This document shows positions 8,917 to 21,650 of a DNA stretch of 64,000 nt, one piece after another. The notes under the pieces are model-generated. The model was not told the origin of the DNA, did not search any database, and saw only the letters and a list, made by a program, of their open reading frames with translations. How positions within the stretch are numbered: position 1 is the first letter of the stretch; every line of letters begins with the position of its first letter. The position numbers and the translations under genes were made by a program. The stretch is taken from positions 6,065,508 to 6,129,507 of the forward strand of contig JAWUZG010000015.1 in assembly GCA_036785705.1 (NCBI GenBank), given 5' to 3'. The stretch comes from Acanthornis magna (Eukaryota > Chordata > Aves > Passeriformes > Acanthizidae).

Positions 8917-10187
8917 GCAGTAGAACCCTGAGTTAAACCGCTGGATCTAAGGCTCCAGGGCTTAACAGGTGCCTCCATTGCCAACTGCACACGTTTTAAT
9001 CTGTGCCACCTATGGTGCTGAGCCCCTCTGGCCCAGTGCCAAGCTGCCCTCAGGGGGGTGGGTCAGGCTGGAGAGATCTAAAGGGCCTGGAGCTCCAGCA
9101 ACACTGGCGCTGGAAAGGGCCTGCCGAGGCCATTGCAGCAGCGCCCCAACATTGCTGCTCCTCCATCTTTCTGAGGTGGAAAACCCAGGTAGTGTGTTGG
9201 GGTAATTAGCTAGGGCTAGGGTTAGGGTTACGCCTAGGGTTAGGGTTAGGAGATCTAAAGGGCCGCGAGCTCCAGGAGCACTGGCGCTGGAAAGGGCCTG
9301 CCAAGACGAACGCGGCAAGGCCCCAACCTTGCTGCTCCCACACCTTTCTGATCTGGACCCCCCACAGGGGTGGGCACCTCGGCCCCAGCCCCAGGCTCGG
9401 GCCTAGGCTGCCCTGTGGCTCGGGCTTAGGCTTCAGAGAGCTGTGGAGTCTACAGCTGCAGGGACGCTGGCACTGGACAGGACATTGCAAGGGCATCCAT
9501 CACGGCAGGCTGCTGCCAGAGACTGGATGTTCCGTGGCTCTAAACATCCGGGAATGGCCTGTGTCTGCTGCGAGGGGCCAGCTGGGTTTTGCTGACGGTG
9601 AGGCCTTCAGCGCCTGCTGCGGCCCCAGAGCCGCTCCAAGGCCTGGCTGAGCTGTCAGCCCTGGACTCTTGGGCTGGCAGTGCTCACCTGGGCCCTGAGT
9701 GGCCATGTGACCAGCAGTCCCAACTGAGGGCTGGGGACATGAAGGCCATGGGGCTTAAAGGGCGCAGCATGAGGTCAGCACATGGTCACAGCCTAGAATC
9801 CTGCATGGGCTTCCTGTCCCGTCCCTGGTGCAATCCTCGGAGGTGGGAGCTCTGTGCACGTTTTTCTAGATCTCTCCTTCTGGCTTTGTCTCTGCCTGTC
9901 TTTCTTCTCCTACTTCTCTTTGCCTAGAACTTTTGGCTAACATAGCATTTTGTATGTTTCAGGGTTCTTCTCCGTGGGGCTCAGTTGATGCTCGACAAAT
10001 GCTAAATTAACACTGAGTACTGCTCTGGTAAGTAGTTGAGAGTTGAATTCTATGTTGTATTTCATCCTTTGCCGAAGATGGTTTATTTTTGAGCATTTGA
10101 TTTTGTTCCTTTTGCCAGTAAGGCTTCAGTGTGATTTTCACCTCTTGACTATATCTGGTGGGGATTTCTCCTTTGCGCTAAGAGAGA
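8917..10187 (+). repeat. Unit 8, type A (1271 bp)
   Basis: Carries the complete type-A marker set, including the 5-bp deletion, CTCGACAAATG and CCCAACTG. Confidence 0.95.
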
Positions 10188-11463
10188 GCAGTAGAACCCT
10201 GAGTTAAACCGCTGGATCTAAGGCTCCAGGGCTTAACAGGTGCCTCCATTGCCAACTGCACACGTTTTAATCTGTGCCACCTATGGTGCTGAGCCCCTCT
10301 GGCCCAGTGCCAAGCTGCCCTCAGGGGGGTGGGTCAGGCTGGAGAGATCTAAAGGGCCTGGAGCTCCAGCAACACTGGCGCTGGAAAGGGCCTGCCGAGG
10401 CCATTGCAGCAGCGCCCCAACATTGCTGCTCCTCCATCTTTCTGAGGTGGAAAACCCAGGTAGTGTGTTGGGGTAATTAGCTAGGGCTAGGGTTAGGGTT
10501 ACGCCTAGGGTTAGGGTTAGGAGATCTAAAGGGCCGCGAGCTCCAGGAGCACCGGCGCTGGAAAGGGCCTGCCAAGACGAACGCGGCAAGGCCCCAACCT
10601 TGCTGCTCCCACACCTTTCTGATCTGGACCCCCCACAGGGGTGGGCACCTCGGCCCCAGCCCCAGGCTCGGGCCTAGGCTGCCCTGTGGCTCGGGCTTAG
10701 GCTTCAGAGAGCTGTGGAGTCTACAGCTGCAGGGACGCTGGCACTGGACAGGACATTGCGAGGGCATCCATCACGGCAGGCTGCTGCCAGAGACTGGATG
10801 TTCCGTGGCTCTAAACATCCGGGAATGGCCTGTGTCTGCTGCGAGGGGCCAGCTGGGTTTTCCTGATGGTGAGGCCTTCAGTGCCTGCTGCGGCCCCAGA
10901 GCTGCCCCAAGGCCTGGCTGAGCTTTCAGCCCTGGACTCTTGGGCTGGCAGTGCTCACCTGGGCCCTGAGTGGCCATGTGACCAGCAGTCCCAGCTGAGG
11001 GCTGGGGACATGAAGGCCATGGGGCTTAAAGGGCGCAGCATGAGGTCAGCACATGGTCACAGCCTAGAATCCTGCATGGGCTTCCTGTCCCGTCCCTGGT
11101 GCAATCCTCGGAGGTGGGAGCTCTGTGCATGTTTTTCTAGATCTCTTCTCTCCTTCTGGCTTCGTCTCTGCCTGTCTTTCTTCTCCTACTTCTCTTTGCC
11201 TAGAACTTTTGGCTAACATAGCATTTTGTATGTTTCAGGGTTCTTCTCCGTGGGGCTCAGTTGATGCTAGGTAAATGCTAAATTAACACTGAGTACTGCT
11301 CTGGTAAGTAGTTGAGAGTTGAATTCTATGTTGTATTTCATCCTTTGCCGAAGATGGTTTATTTTTGAGCATTTGATTTTGATCCTTTTGCCAGTAAGGC
11401 TTCAGTGTGATTTTCACCTCTTGACTATATCTGGTGGGGATTTCTCCTTTGCGCTAAGAGAGA
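10188..11463 (+). repeat. Unit 9, type B (1276 bp)
   Basis: Carries the complete type-B marker set (CACCGG, TTTTCCTGATGG, GTGCATG, CTTCGTC). Confidence 0.95.
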
Positions 11464-12734
11464 GCAGTAGAACCCTGAGTTAAACCGCTGGATCTAAGGC
11501 TCCAGGGCTTAACAGGTGCCTCCATTGCCAACTGCACACGTTTTAATCTGTGCCACCTATGGTGCTGAGCCCCTCTGGCCCAGTGCCAAGCTGCCCTCAG
11601 GGGGGTGGGTCAGGCTGGAGAGATCTAAAGGGCCTGGAGCTCCAGCAACACTGGCGCTGGAAAGGGCCTGCCGAGGCCATTGCAGCAGCGCCCCAACATT
11701 GCTGCTCCTCCATCTTTCTGAGGTGGAAAACCCAGGTAGTGTGTTGGGGTAATTAGCTAGGGCTAGGGTTAGGGTTACGCCTAGGGTTAGGGTTAGGAGA
11801 TCTAAAGGGCCGCGAGCTCCAGGAGCACCGGCGCTGGAAAGGGCCTGCCAAGACGAACGCGGCAAGGCCCCAACCTTGCTGCTCCCACACCTTTCTGATC
11901 TGGACCCCCCACAGGGGTGGGCACCTCGGCCCCAGCCCCAGGCTCGGGCCTAGGCTGCCCTGTGGCTCGGGCTTAGGCTTCAGAGAGCTGTGGAGTCTAC
12001 AGCTGCAGGGACGCTGGCACTGGACAGGACATTGCAAGGGCATCCATCACGGCAGGCTGCTGCCAGAGACTGGATGTTCCGTGGCTCTAAACATCCGGGA
12101 ATGGCCTGTGTCTGCTGCGAGGGGCCAGCTGGGTTTTGCTGACGGTGAGGCCTTCAGCGCCTGCTGCGGCCCCAGAGCCGCTCCAAGGCCTGGCTGAGCT
12201 GTCAGCCCTGGACTCTTGGGCTGGCAGTGCTCACCTGGGCCCTGAGTGGCCATGTGACCAGCAGTCCCAACTGAGGGCTGGGGACATGAAGGCCATGGGG
12301 CTTAAAGGGCGCAGCATGAGGTCAGCACATGGTCACAGCCTAGAATCCTGCATGGGCTTCCTGTCCCGTCCCTGGTGCAATCCTCGGAGGTGGGAGCTCT
12401 GTGCACGTTTTTCTAGATCTCTCCTTCTGGCTTTGTCTCTGCCTGTCTTTCTTCTCCTACTTCTCTTTGCCTAGAACTTTTGGCTAACATAGCATTTTGT
12501 ATGTTTCAGGGTTCTTCTCCGTGGGGCTCAGTTGATGCTCGACAAATGCTAAATTAACACTGAGTACTGCTCTGGTAAGTAGTTGAGAGTTGAATTCTAT
12601 GTTGTATTTCATCCTTTGCCGAAGATGGTTTATTTTTGAGCATTTGATTTTGTTCCTTTTGCCAGTAAGGCTTCAGTGTGATTTTCACCTCTTGACTATA
12701 TCTGGTGGGGATTTCTCCTTTGCGCTAAGAGAGA
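11464..12734 (+). repeat. Unit 10, B/A hybrid (1271 bp)
   Basis: The left part has the type-B CACCGG at 11829. From ATTGCAAGG at 12036 onwards all markers are type A, including CCCAACTG, the 5-bp deletion and CTCGACAAATG. An exchange point therefore lies between these positions. Confidence 0.95.
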
Positions 12735-14010
12735 GCAGTAGAACCCTGAGTTAAACCGCTGGATCTAAGGCTCCAGGGCTTAACAGGTGCCTCCATTGCC
12801 AACTGCACACGTTTTAATCTGTGCCACCTATGGTGCTGAGCCCCTCTGGCCCAGTGCCAAGCTGCCCTCAGGGGGGTGGGTCAGGCTGGAGAGATCTAAA
12901 GGGCCTGGAGCTCCAGCAACACTGGCGCTGGAAAGGGCCTGCCGAGGCCATTGCAGCAGCGCCCCAACATTGCTGCTCCTCCATCTTTCTGAGGTGGAAA
13001 ACCCAGGTAGTGTGTTGGGGTAATTAGCTAGGGCTAGGGTTAGGGTTACGCCTAGGGTTAGGGTTAGGAGATCTAAAGGGCCGCGAGCTCCAGGAGCACC
13101 GGCGCTGGAAAGGGCCTGCCAAGACGAACGCGGCAAGGCCCCAACCTTGCTGCTCCCACACCTTTCTGATCTGGACCCCCCACAGGGGTGGGCACCTCGG
13201 CCCCAGCCCCAGGCTCGGGCCTAGGCTGCCCTGTGGCTCGGGCTTAGGCTTCAGAGAGCTGTGGAGTCTACAGCTGCAGGGACGCTGGCACTGGACAGGA
13301 CATTGCGAGGGCATCCATCACGGCAGGCTGCTGCCAGAGACTGGATGTTCCGTGGCTCTAAACATCCGGGAATGGCCTGTGTCTGCTGCGAGGGGCCAGC
13401 TGGGTTTTCCTGATGGTGAGGCCTTCAGTGCCTGCTGCGGCCCCAGAGCTGCCCCAAGGCCTGGCTGAGCTTTCAGCCCTGGACTCTTGGGCTGGCAGTG
13501 CTCACCTGGGCCCTGAGTGGCCATGTGACCAGCAGTCCCAGCTGAGGGCTGGGGACATGAAGGCCATGGGGCTTAAAGGGCGCAGCATGAGGTCAGCACA
13601 TGGTCACAGCCTAGAATCCTGCATGGGCTTCCTGTCCCGTCCCTGGTGCAATCCTCGGAGGTGGGAGCTCTGTGCATGTTTTTCTAGATCTCTTCTCTCC
13701 TTCTGGCTTCGTCTCTGCCTGTCTTTCTTCTCCTACTTCTCTTTGCCTAGAACTTTTGGCTAACATAGCATTTTGTATGTTTCAGGGTTCTTCTCCGTGG
13801 GGCTCAGTTGATGCTAGGTAAATGCTAAATTAACACTGAGTACTGCTCTGGTAAGTAGTTGAGAGTTGAATTCTATGTTGTATTTCATCCTTTGCCGAAG
13901 ATGGTTTATTTTTGAGCATTTGATTTTGATCCTTTTGCCAGTAAGGCTTCAGTGTGATTTTCACCTCTTGACTATATCTGGTGGGGATTTCTCCTTTGCG
14001 CTAAGAGAGA
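12735..14010 (+). repeat. Unit 11, type B (1276 bp)
   Basis: Complete type-B marker set. It starts the second pass of the B-C-D-E-F order, exactly 11463 bp after unit 2. Confidence 0.95.
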
Positions 14011-15286
14011 GCAGTAGAACCCTGAGTTAAACCGCTGGATCTAAGGCTCCAGGGCTTAACAGGTGCCTCCATTGCCAACTGCACACGTTTTAATCTGTGC
14101 CACCTATGGTGCTGAGCCCCTCTGGCCCAGTGCCAAGCTGCCCTCAGGGGGGTGGGTCAGGCTGGAGAGATCTAAAGGGCCTGGAGCTCCAGCAACACTG
14201 GCGCTGGAAAGGGCCTGCCGAGGCCATTGCAGCAGTGCCCCAACATTGCTGCTCCTCCATCTTTCTGAGGTGGAAAACCCAGGTAGTGTGTTGGGGTAAT
14301 TAGCTAGGGCTAGGGTTAGGGTTACGCCTAGGGTTAGGGTTAGGAGATCTAAAGGGCCGCAAGCTCCAGGAGCACTGGCGCTGGAAAGGGCCTGCCAAGA
14401 CGAACGCGGCAAGGCCCCAACCTTGCTGCTCCCACACCTTTCTGATCTGGACCCCCCACAGGGGTGGGCACCTCGGCCCCAGCCCCAGGCTCGGGCCTAG
14501 GCTGCCCTGTGGCTCGGGCTTAGGCTTCAGAGAGCTGTGGAGTCTACAGCTGCAGGGACGCTGGCACTGGACAGGACATTGCAAGGGCATCCATCACGGC
14601 AGGCTGCTGCCAGAGACTGGATGTTCCGTGGCTCTAAACATCCGGGAATGGCCTGTGTCTGCTGCGAGGGGCCAGCTGGGTTTTGCTGACGGTGAGGCCT
14701 TCAGCGCCTGCTGCGGCCCCAGAGCCGCCCCAAGGCCTGGCTGAGCTGTCAGCCCTGGACTCTTGGGCTGGCAGTGCTCACCTGGGCCCTGAGTGGCCAT
14801 GAGACCAGCAGTCCCAGCTGAGGGCTGGGGACATGAAGGCCATGGGGCTTAAAGGGCGCAGCATGAGGTCAGCACATGGTCACAGCCTAGAATCCTGCAT
14901 GGGCTTCCTGTCCCGTCCCTGGTGCAATCCTCGGAGGTGGGAGCTCTGTGCACGTTTTTCTAGATCTCTTCTCTCCTTCTGGCTTTGTCTCTGCCTGTCT
15001 TTCTTCTCCTACTTCTCTTTGCCTAGAACTTTTGGCTAACATAGCATTTTGTATGTTTCAGGGTTCTTCTCCGTGGGGCTCAGTTGATGCTAGGTAAATG
15101 CTAAATTAACACTGAGTACTGCTCTGGTAAGTAGTTGAGAGTTGAATTCTATGTTGTATTTCATCCTTTGCCGAAGATGGTTTATTTTTGAGCATTTGAT
15201 TTTGATCCTTTTGCCAGTAAGGCTTCAGTGTGATTTTCACCTCTTGACTATATCTGGTGGGGATTTCTCCTTTGCGCTAAGAGAGA
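14011..15286 (+). repeat. Unit 12, type C (1276 bp)
   Basis: Same variants as unit 3: CAGCAGTGCC, GCCGCAAGC, GCCATGAGACC. Confidence 0.95.
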
Positions 15287-16551
15287 GCAGTAGAACCCTG
15301 AGTTAAACCGCTGGATCTAAGGCTCCAGGGCTTAACAGGTGCCTCCATTGCCAACTGCACACGTTTTAATCTGTGCCACCTATGGTGCTGAGCCCCTCTG
15401 GCCCAGTGCCAAGCTGCCCTCAGGGGGGTGGGTCAGGCTGGAGAGATCTAAAGGGCCTGGAGCTCCAGCAACACTGGCGCTGGAAAGGGCCTGCCGAGGC
15501 CATTGCAGCAGCGCCCCAACATTGCTGCTCCTCCATCTTTCTGAGGTGGAAAACCCAGGTAGTGTGTTGGGGTAATTAGCTAGGGCTAGGGTTAGGGTTC
15601 CGCCTAGGGTTAGGGTTAGGAGATCTAAAGGGCCGCGAGCTCCAGGAGCACTGGCGCTGGAAAGGGCCTGCCAAGACGAACGCGGCAAGGCCCCAACCTT
15701 GCTGCTCCCACACCTTTCTGATCTGGACCCCCCACAGGGGTGGGCACCTCGGCCCCAGCCCCAGGCTCGGGCCTAGGCTGCCCTGTGGCTCGGGCTTAGG
15801 CTTCAGAGAGCTGTGGAGTCTACAGCTGCAGGGACGCTGGCACTGGACAGGACATTGCAAGGGCATCCATCACGGCAGGCTGCTGCCAGAGACTGGATGT
15901 TCCGTGGCTCTAAACATCCGGGAATGGCCTGTGTCTGCTGCGAGGGGCCAGCTGGGTTTTGCTGACGGTGAGGCCTTCAGCGCCTGCTGCGGCCCCAGAG
16001 CCGCTCCAAGGCCTGGCTGAGCTGTCAGCCCTGGACTCTTGGGCTGGCAGTGCTCACCTGGGCCCTGAGTGGCCATGTGACCAGCAGTCCCAGCTGAGGG
16101 CTGGGGACATGAAGGCCATGGGGCTTAAAGGGCGCAGCATGAGGTCAGCACATGGTCACAGCCTAGAATCCTGCATGGGCTTCCTGTCCCGTCCCTGGTG
16201 CAATCCTCGGAGGTGGGAGCTCTGTGCACGTTTTTCTAGATCTCTCCTTCTGGCTTTGTCTCTGCCTGTCTTTCTTCTCCTCTTTGCCTAGAACTTTTGG
16301 CTAACATAGCATTTTGTATGTTTCAGGGTTCTTCTCCGTGGGGCTCAGTTGATGCTCGACAAATGCTAAATTAACACTGAGTACTGCTCTGGTAAGTAGT
16401 TGAGAGTTGAATTCTATGTTGTATTTCATCCTTTGCCGAAGATGGTTTATTTTTGAGCATTTGATTTTGATCCTTTTGCCAGTAAGGCTTCAGTGTGATT
16501 TTCACCTCTTGACTATATCTGGTGGGGATTTCTCCTTTGCGCTAAGAGAGA
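15287..16551 (+). repeat. Unit 13, type D (1265 bp)
   Basis: Same as unit 4: TTCCGC and both pyrimidine-tract deletions. No other copies in the window share the 6-bp deletion. Confidence 0.95.
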
Positions 16552-17827
16552 GCAGTAGAACCCTGAGTTAAACCGCTGGATCTAAGGCTCCAGGGCTTAA
16601 CAGGTGCCTCCATTGCCAACTGCACACGTTTTAATCTGTGCCACCTATGGTGCTGAGCCCCTCTGGCCCAGTGCCAAGCTGCCCTCAGGGGGGTGGGTCA
16701 GGCTGGAGAGATCTAAAGGGCCTGGAGCTCCAGCAACACTGGCGCTGGAAAGGGCCTGCCGAGGCCATTGCAGCAGCGCCCCAACATTGCTGCTCCTCCA
16801 TCTTTCTGAGGTGGAAAACCCAGGTAGTGTGTTGGGGTAATTAGCTAGGGCTAGGGTTAGGGTTCCGCCTAGGGTTAGGGTTAGGAGATCTAAAGGGCCG
16901 CGAGCTCCAGGAGCACTGGCGCTGGAAAGGGCCTGCCAAGACGAACGCGGCAAGGCCCCAACCTTGCTGCTCCCACACCTTTCTGATCTGGACCCCCCAC
17001 AGGGGTGGGCACCTCGGCCCCAGCCCCAGGCTCGGGCCTAGGCTGCCCTGTGGCTCGGGCTTAGGCTTCAGAGAGCTGTGGAGTCTACAGCTTCAGGGAC
17101 GCTGGCACTGGACAGGACATTGCGAGGGCATCCATCATGGCAGGCTGCTGCCAGAGACTGGATGTTCCATGGCTCTAAACATCCAGGAATGGCCTGTGTC
17201 TGTTGCGAGGGGCCAGCTGGGTTTTGCTGACGGTGAGGCCTTCAGTGCCTGCTGCGGCCCCAGAGCCGCCCCAAGGCCTGGCTGAGCTGTCAGCCCTGGA
17301 CTCTTGGGCTGGCAGTGCTCACCTGGGCCCTGAGTGGCCATGAGACCAGCAGTCCCAGCTGAGGGCTGGGGACATGAAGGCCATGGGGCTTAAAGGGCGC
17401 AGCATGAGGTCAGCACATGGTCACAGCCTAGAATCCTGCATGGGCTTCCTGTCCCGTCCCTGGTGCAATCCTCGGAGGTGGGAGCTCTGTGCACGTTTTT
17501 CTAGATCTCTTCTCTCCTTCTGGCTTTGTCTCTGCCTGTCTTTCTTCTCCTACTTCTCTTTGCCTAGAACTTTTGGCTAACATAGCATTTTGTATGTTTC
17601 AGGGTTCTTCTCCGTGGGGCTCAGTTGATGCTAGGTAAATGCTAAATTAACACTGAGTACTGCTCTGGTAAGTAGTTGAGAGTTGAATTCTATGTTGTAT
17701 TTCATCCTTTGCCGAAGATGGTTTATTTTTGAGCATTTGATTTTGATCCTTTTGCCAGTAAGGCTTCAGTGTGATTTTCACCTCTTGACTATATCTGGTG
17801 GGGATTTCTCCTTTGCGCTAAGAGAGA
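16552..17827 (+). repeat. Unit 14, type E (1276 bp)
   Basis: Same variants as unit 5, including CAGCTTCAGGG with its minus-strand stop codon. Confidence 0.95.
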
Positions 17828-19103
17828 GCAGTAGAACCCTGAGTTAAACCGCTGGATCTAAGGCTCCAGGGCTTAACAGGTGCCTCCATTGCCAACTGCA
17901 CACGTTTTAATCTGTGCCACCTATGGTGCTGAGCCCCTCTGGCCCAGTGCCAAGCTGCCCTCAGGGGGGTGGGTCAGGCTGGAGAGATCTAAAGGGCCTG
18001 GAGCTCCAGCAACACTGGCGCTGGAAAGGGCCTGCCGAGGCCATTGCAGCAGCGCCCCAACATTGCTGCTCCTCCATCTTTCTGAGGTGGAAAACCCAGG
18101 TAGTGTGTTGGGGTAATTAGCTAGGGCTAGGGTTAGGGTTACGCCTAGGGTTAGGGTTAGGAGATCTAAAGGGCCGCGAGCTCCAGGAGCACTGGCGCTG
18201 GAAAGGGCCTGCCAAGACGAACGCGGCAAGGCCCCAACCTTGCTGCTCCCACACCTTTCTGATCTGGACCCCCCACAGGGGTGGGCACCTCGGCCCCAGC
18301 CCCAGGCTCGGGCCTAGGCTGCCCTGTGGCTCGGGCTTAGGCTTCAGAGAGCTGTGGAGTCTACAGCTGCAGGGACGCTGGCACTGGACAGGACATTGCA
18401 AGGGCATCCATCACGGCAGGCTGCTGCCAGAGACTGGATGTTCTGTGGCTCTAAACATCCGGGAATGGCCTGTGTCTGCTGCGAGGGGCCAGCTGGGTTT
18501 TGCTGACGGTGAGGCCTTCAGCGCCTGCTGCGGCCCCAGAGCCGCTCCAAGGCCTGGCTGAGCTGTCAGCCCTGGACTCTTGGGCTGGCAGTGCTCACCT
18601 GGGCCCTGAGTGGCCATGTGACCAGCAGTCCCAGCTGAGGGCTGGGGACATGAAGGCCATGGGGCTTAAAGGGCGCAGCATGAGGTCAGCACATGGTCAC
18701 AGCCTAGAATCCTGCATGGGCTTCCTGTCCCATCCCTGGTGCAATCCTCGGAGGTGGGAGCTCTGTGCACGTTTTTCTAGATCTCTTCTCTCCTTCTGGC
18801 TTTGTCTCTGCCTGTCTTTCTTCTCCTACTTCTCTTTGCCTAGAACTTTTGGCTAACATAGCATTTTGTATGTTTCAGGGTTCTTCTCCGTGGGGCTCAG
18901 TTGATGCTAGGTAAATGCTAAATTAACACTGAGTACTGCTCTGGTAAGTAGTTGAGAGTTGAATTCTATGTTGTATTTCATCCTTTGCCGAAGATGGTTT
19001 ATTTTTGAGCATTTGATTTTGTTCCTTTTGCCAGTAAGGCTTCAGTGTGATTTTCACCTCTTGACTATATCTGGTGGGGATTTCTCCTTTGCGCTAAGAG
19101 AGA
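17828..19103 (+). repeat. Unit 15, type F (1276 bp)
   Basis: Same variants as unit 6: GTTCTGTGGC and GTCCCATCCC. Confidence 0.95.
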
Positions 19104-20374
19104 GCAGTAGAACCCTGAGTTAAACCGCTGGATCTAAGGCTCCAGGGCTTAACAGGTGCCTCCATTGCCAACTGCACACGTTTTAATCTGTGCCACCTAT
19201 GGTGCTGAGCCCCTCTGGCCCAGTGCCAAGCTGCCCTCAGGGGGGTGGGTCAGGCTGGAGAGATCTAAAGGGCCTGGAGCTCCAGCAACACTGGCGCTGG
19301 AAAGGGCCTGCCGAGGCCATTGCAGCAGCGCCCCAACATTGCTGCTCCTCCATCTTTCTGAGGTGGAAAACCCAGGTAGTGTGTTGGGGTAATTAGCTAG
19401 GGCTAGGGTTAGGGTTACGCCTAGGGTTAGGGTTAGGAGATCTAAAGGGCCGCGAGCTCCAGGAGCACTGGCGCTGGAAAGGGCCTGCCAAGACGAACGC
19501 GGCAAGGCCCCAACCTTGCTGCTCCCACACCTTTCTGATCTGGACCCCCCACAGGGGTGGGCACCTCGGCCCCAGCCCCAGGCTCGGGCCTAGGCTGCCC
19601 TGTGGCTCGGGCTTAGGCTTCAGAGAGCTGTGGAGTCTACAGCTGCAGGGACGCTGGCACTGGACAGGACATTGCAAGGGCATCCATCACGGCAGGCTGC
19701 TGCCAGAGACTGGATGTTCCGTGGCTCTAAACATCCGGGAATGGCCTGTGTCTGCTGCGAGGGGCCAGCTGGGTTTTGCTGACGGTGAGGCCTTCAGCGC
19801 CTGCTGCGGCCCCAGAGCCGCTCCAAGGCCTGGCTGAGCTGTCAGCCCTGGACTCTTGGGCTGGCAGTGCTCACCTGGGCCCTGAGTGGCCATGTGACCA
19901 GCAGTCCCAACTGAGGGCTGGGGACATGAAGGCCATGGGGCTTAAAGGGCGCAGCATGAGGTCAGCACATGGTCACAGCCTAGAATCCTGCATGGGCTTC
20001 CTGTCCCGTCCCTGGTGCAATCCTCGGAGGTGGGAGCTCTGTGCACGTTTTTCTAGATCTCTCCTTCTGGCTTTGTCTCTGCCTGTCTTTCTTCTCCTAC
20101 TTCTCTTTGCCTAGAACTTTTGGCTAACATAGCATTTTGTATGTTTCAGGGTTCTTCTCCGTGGGGCTCAGTTGATGCTCGACAAATGCTAAATTAACAC
20201 TGAGTACTGCTCTGGTAAGTAGTTGAGAGTTGAATTCTATGTTGTATTTCATCCTTTGCCGAAGATGGTTTATTTTTGAGCATTTGATTTTGTTCCTTTT
20301 GCCAGTAAGGCTTCAGTGTGATTTTCACCTCTTGACTATATCTGGTGGGGATTTCTCCTTTGCGCTAAGAGAGA
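19104..20374 (+). repeat. Unit 16, type A (1271 bp)
   Basis: Type-A marker set. It sits where an A-like unit without the deletion (unit 7) follows F in the first pass, so the two passes diverge here. Confidence 0.95.
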
Positions 20375-21650
20375 GCAGTAGAACCCTGAGTTAAACCGCT
20401 GGATCTAAGGCTCCAGGGCTTAACAGGTGCCTCCATTGCCAACTGCACACGTTTTAATCTGTGCCACCTATGGTGCTGAGCCCCTCTGGCCCAGTGCCAA
20501 GCTGCCCTCAGGGGGGTGGGTCAGGCTGGAGAGATCTAAAGGGCCTGGAGCTCCAGCAACACTGGCGCTGGAAAGGGCCTGCCGAGGCCATTGCAGCAGC
20601 GCCCCAACATTGCTGCTCCTCCATCTTTCTGAGGTGGAAAACCCAGGTAGTGTGTTGGGGTAATTAGCTAGGGCTAGGGTTAGGGTTATGCCTAGGGTTA
20701 GGGTTAGGAGATCTAAAGGGCCGCGAGCTCCAGGAGCACCGGCGCTGGAAAGGGCCTGCCAAGACGAACGCGGCAAGGCCCCAACCTTGCTGCTCCCACA
20801 CCTTTCTGATCTGGACCCCCCACAGGGGTGGGCACCTCGGCCCCAGCCCCAGGCTCGGGCCTAGGCTGCCCTGTGGCTCGGGCTTAGGCTTCAGAGAGCT
20901 GTGGAGTCTACAGCTGCAGGGACGCTGGCACTGGACAGGACATTGCGAGGGCATCCATCACGGCAGGCTGCTGCCAGAGACTGGATGTTCCGTGGCTCTA
21001 AACATCCGGGAATGGCCTGTGTCTGCTGCGAGGGGCCAGCTGGGTTTTCCTGATGGTGAGGCCTTCAGTGCCTGCTGCGGCCCCAGAGCTGCCCCAAGGC
21101 CTGGCTGAGCTTTCAGCCCTGGACTCTTGGGCTGGCAGTGCTCACCTGGGCCCTGAGTGGCCATGTGACCAGCAGTCCCAGCTGAGGGCTGGGGACATGA
21201 AGGCCATGGGGCTTAAAGGGCGCAGCATGAGGTCAGCACATGGTCACAGCCTAGAATCCTGCATGGGCTTCCTGTCCCGTCCCTGGTGCAATCCTCGGAG
21301 GTGGGAGCTCTGTGCATGTTTTTCTAGATCTCTTCTCTCCTTCTGGCTTCGTCTCTGCCTGTCTTTCTTCTCCTACTTCTCTTTGCCTAGAACTTTTGGC
21401 TAACATAGCATTTTGTATGTTTCAGGGTTCTTCTCCGTGGGGCTCAGTTGATGCTAGGTAAATGCTAAATTAACACTGAGTACTGCTCTGGTAAGTAGTT
21501 GAGAGTTGAATTCTATGTTGTATTTCATCCTTTGCCGAAGATGGTTTATTTTTGAGCATTTGATTTTGATCCTTTTGCCAGTAAGGCTTCAGTGTGATTT
21601 TCACCTCTTGACTATATCTGGTGGGGATTTCTCCTTTGCGCTAAGAGAGA
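20375..21650 (+). repeat. Unit 17, type B (1276 bp)
   Basis: Type-B marker set, plus a private TTATGC in the telomere-like block, a CpG transition of the usual TTACGC. Confidence 0.95.
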
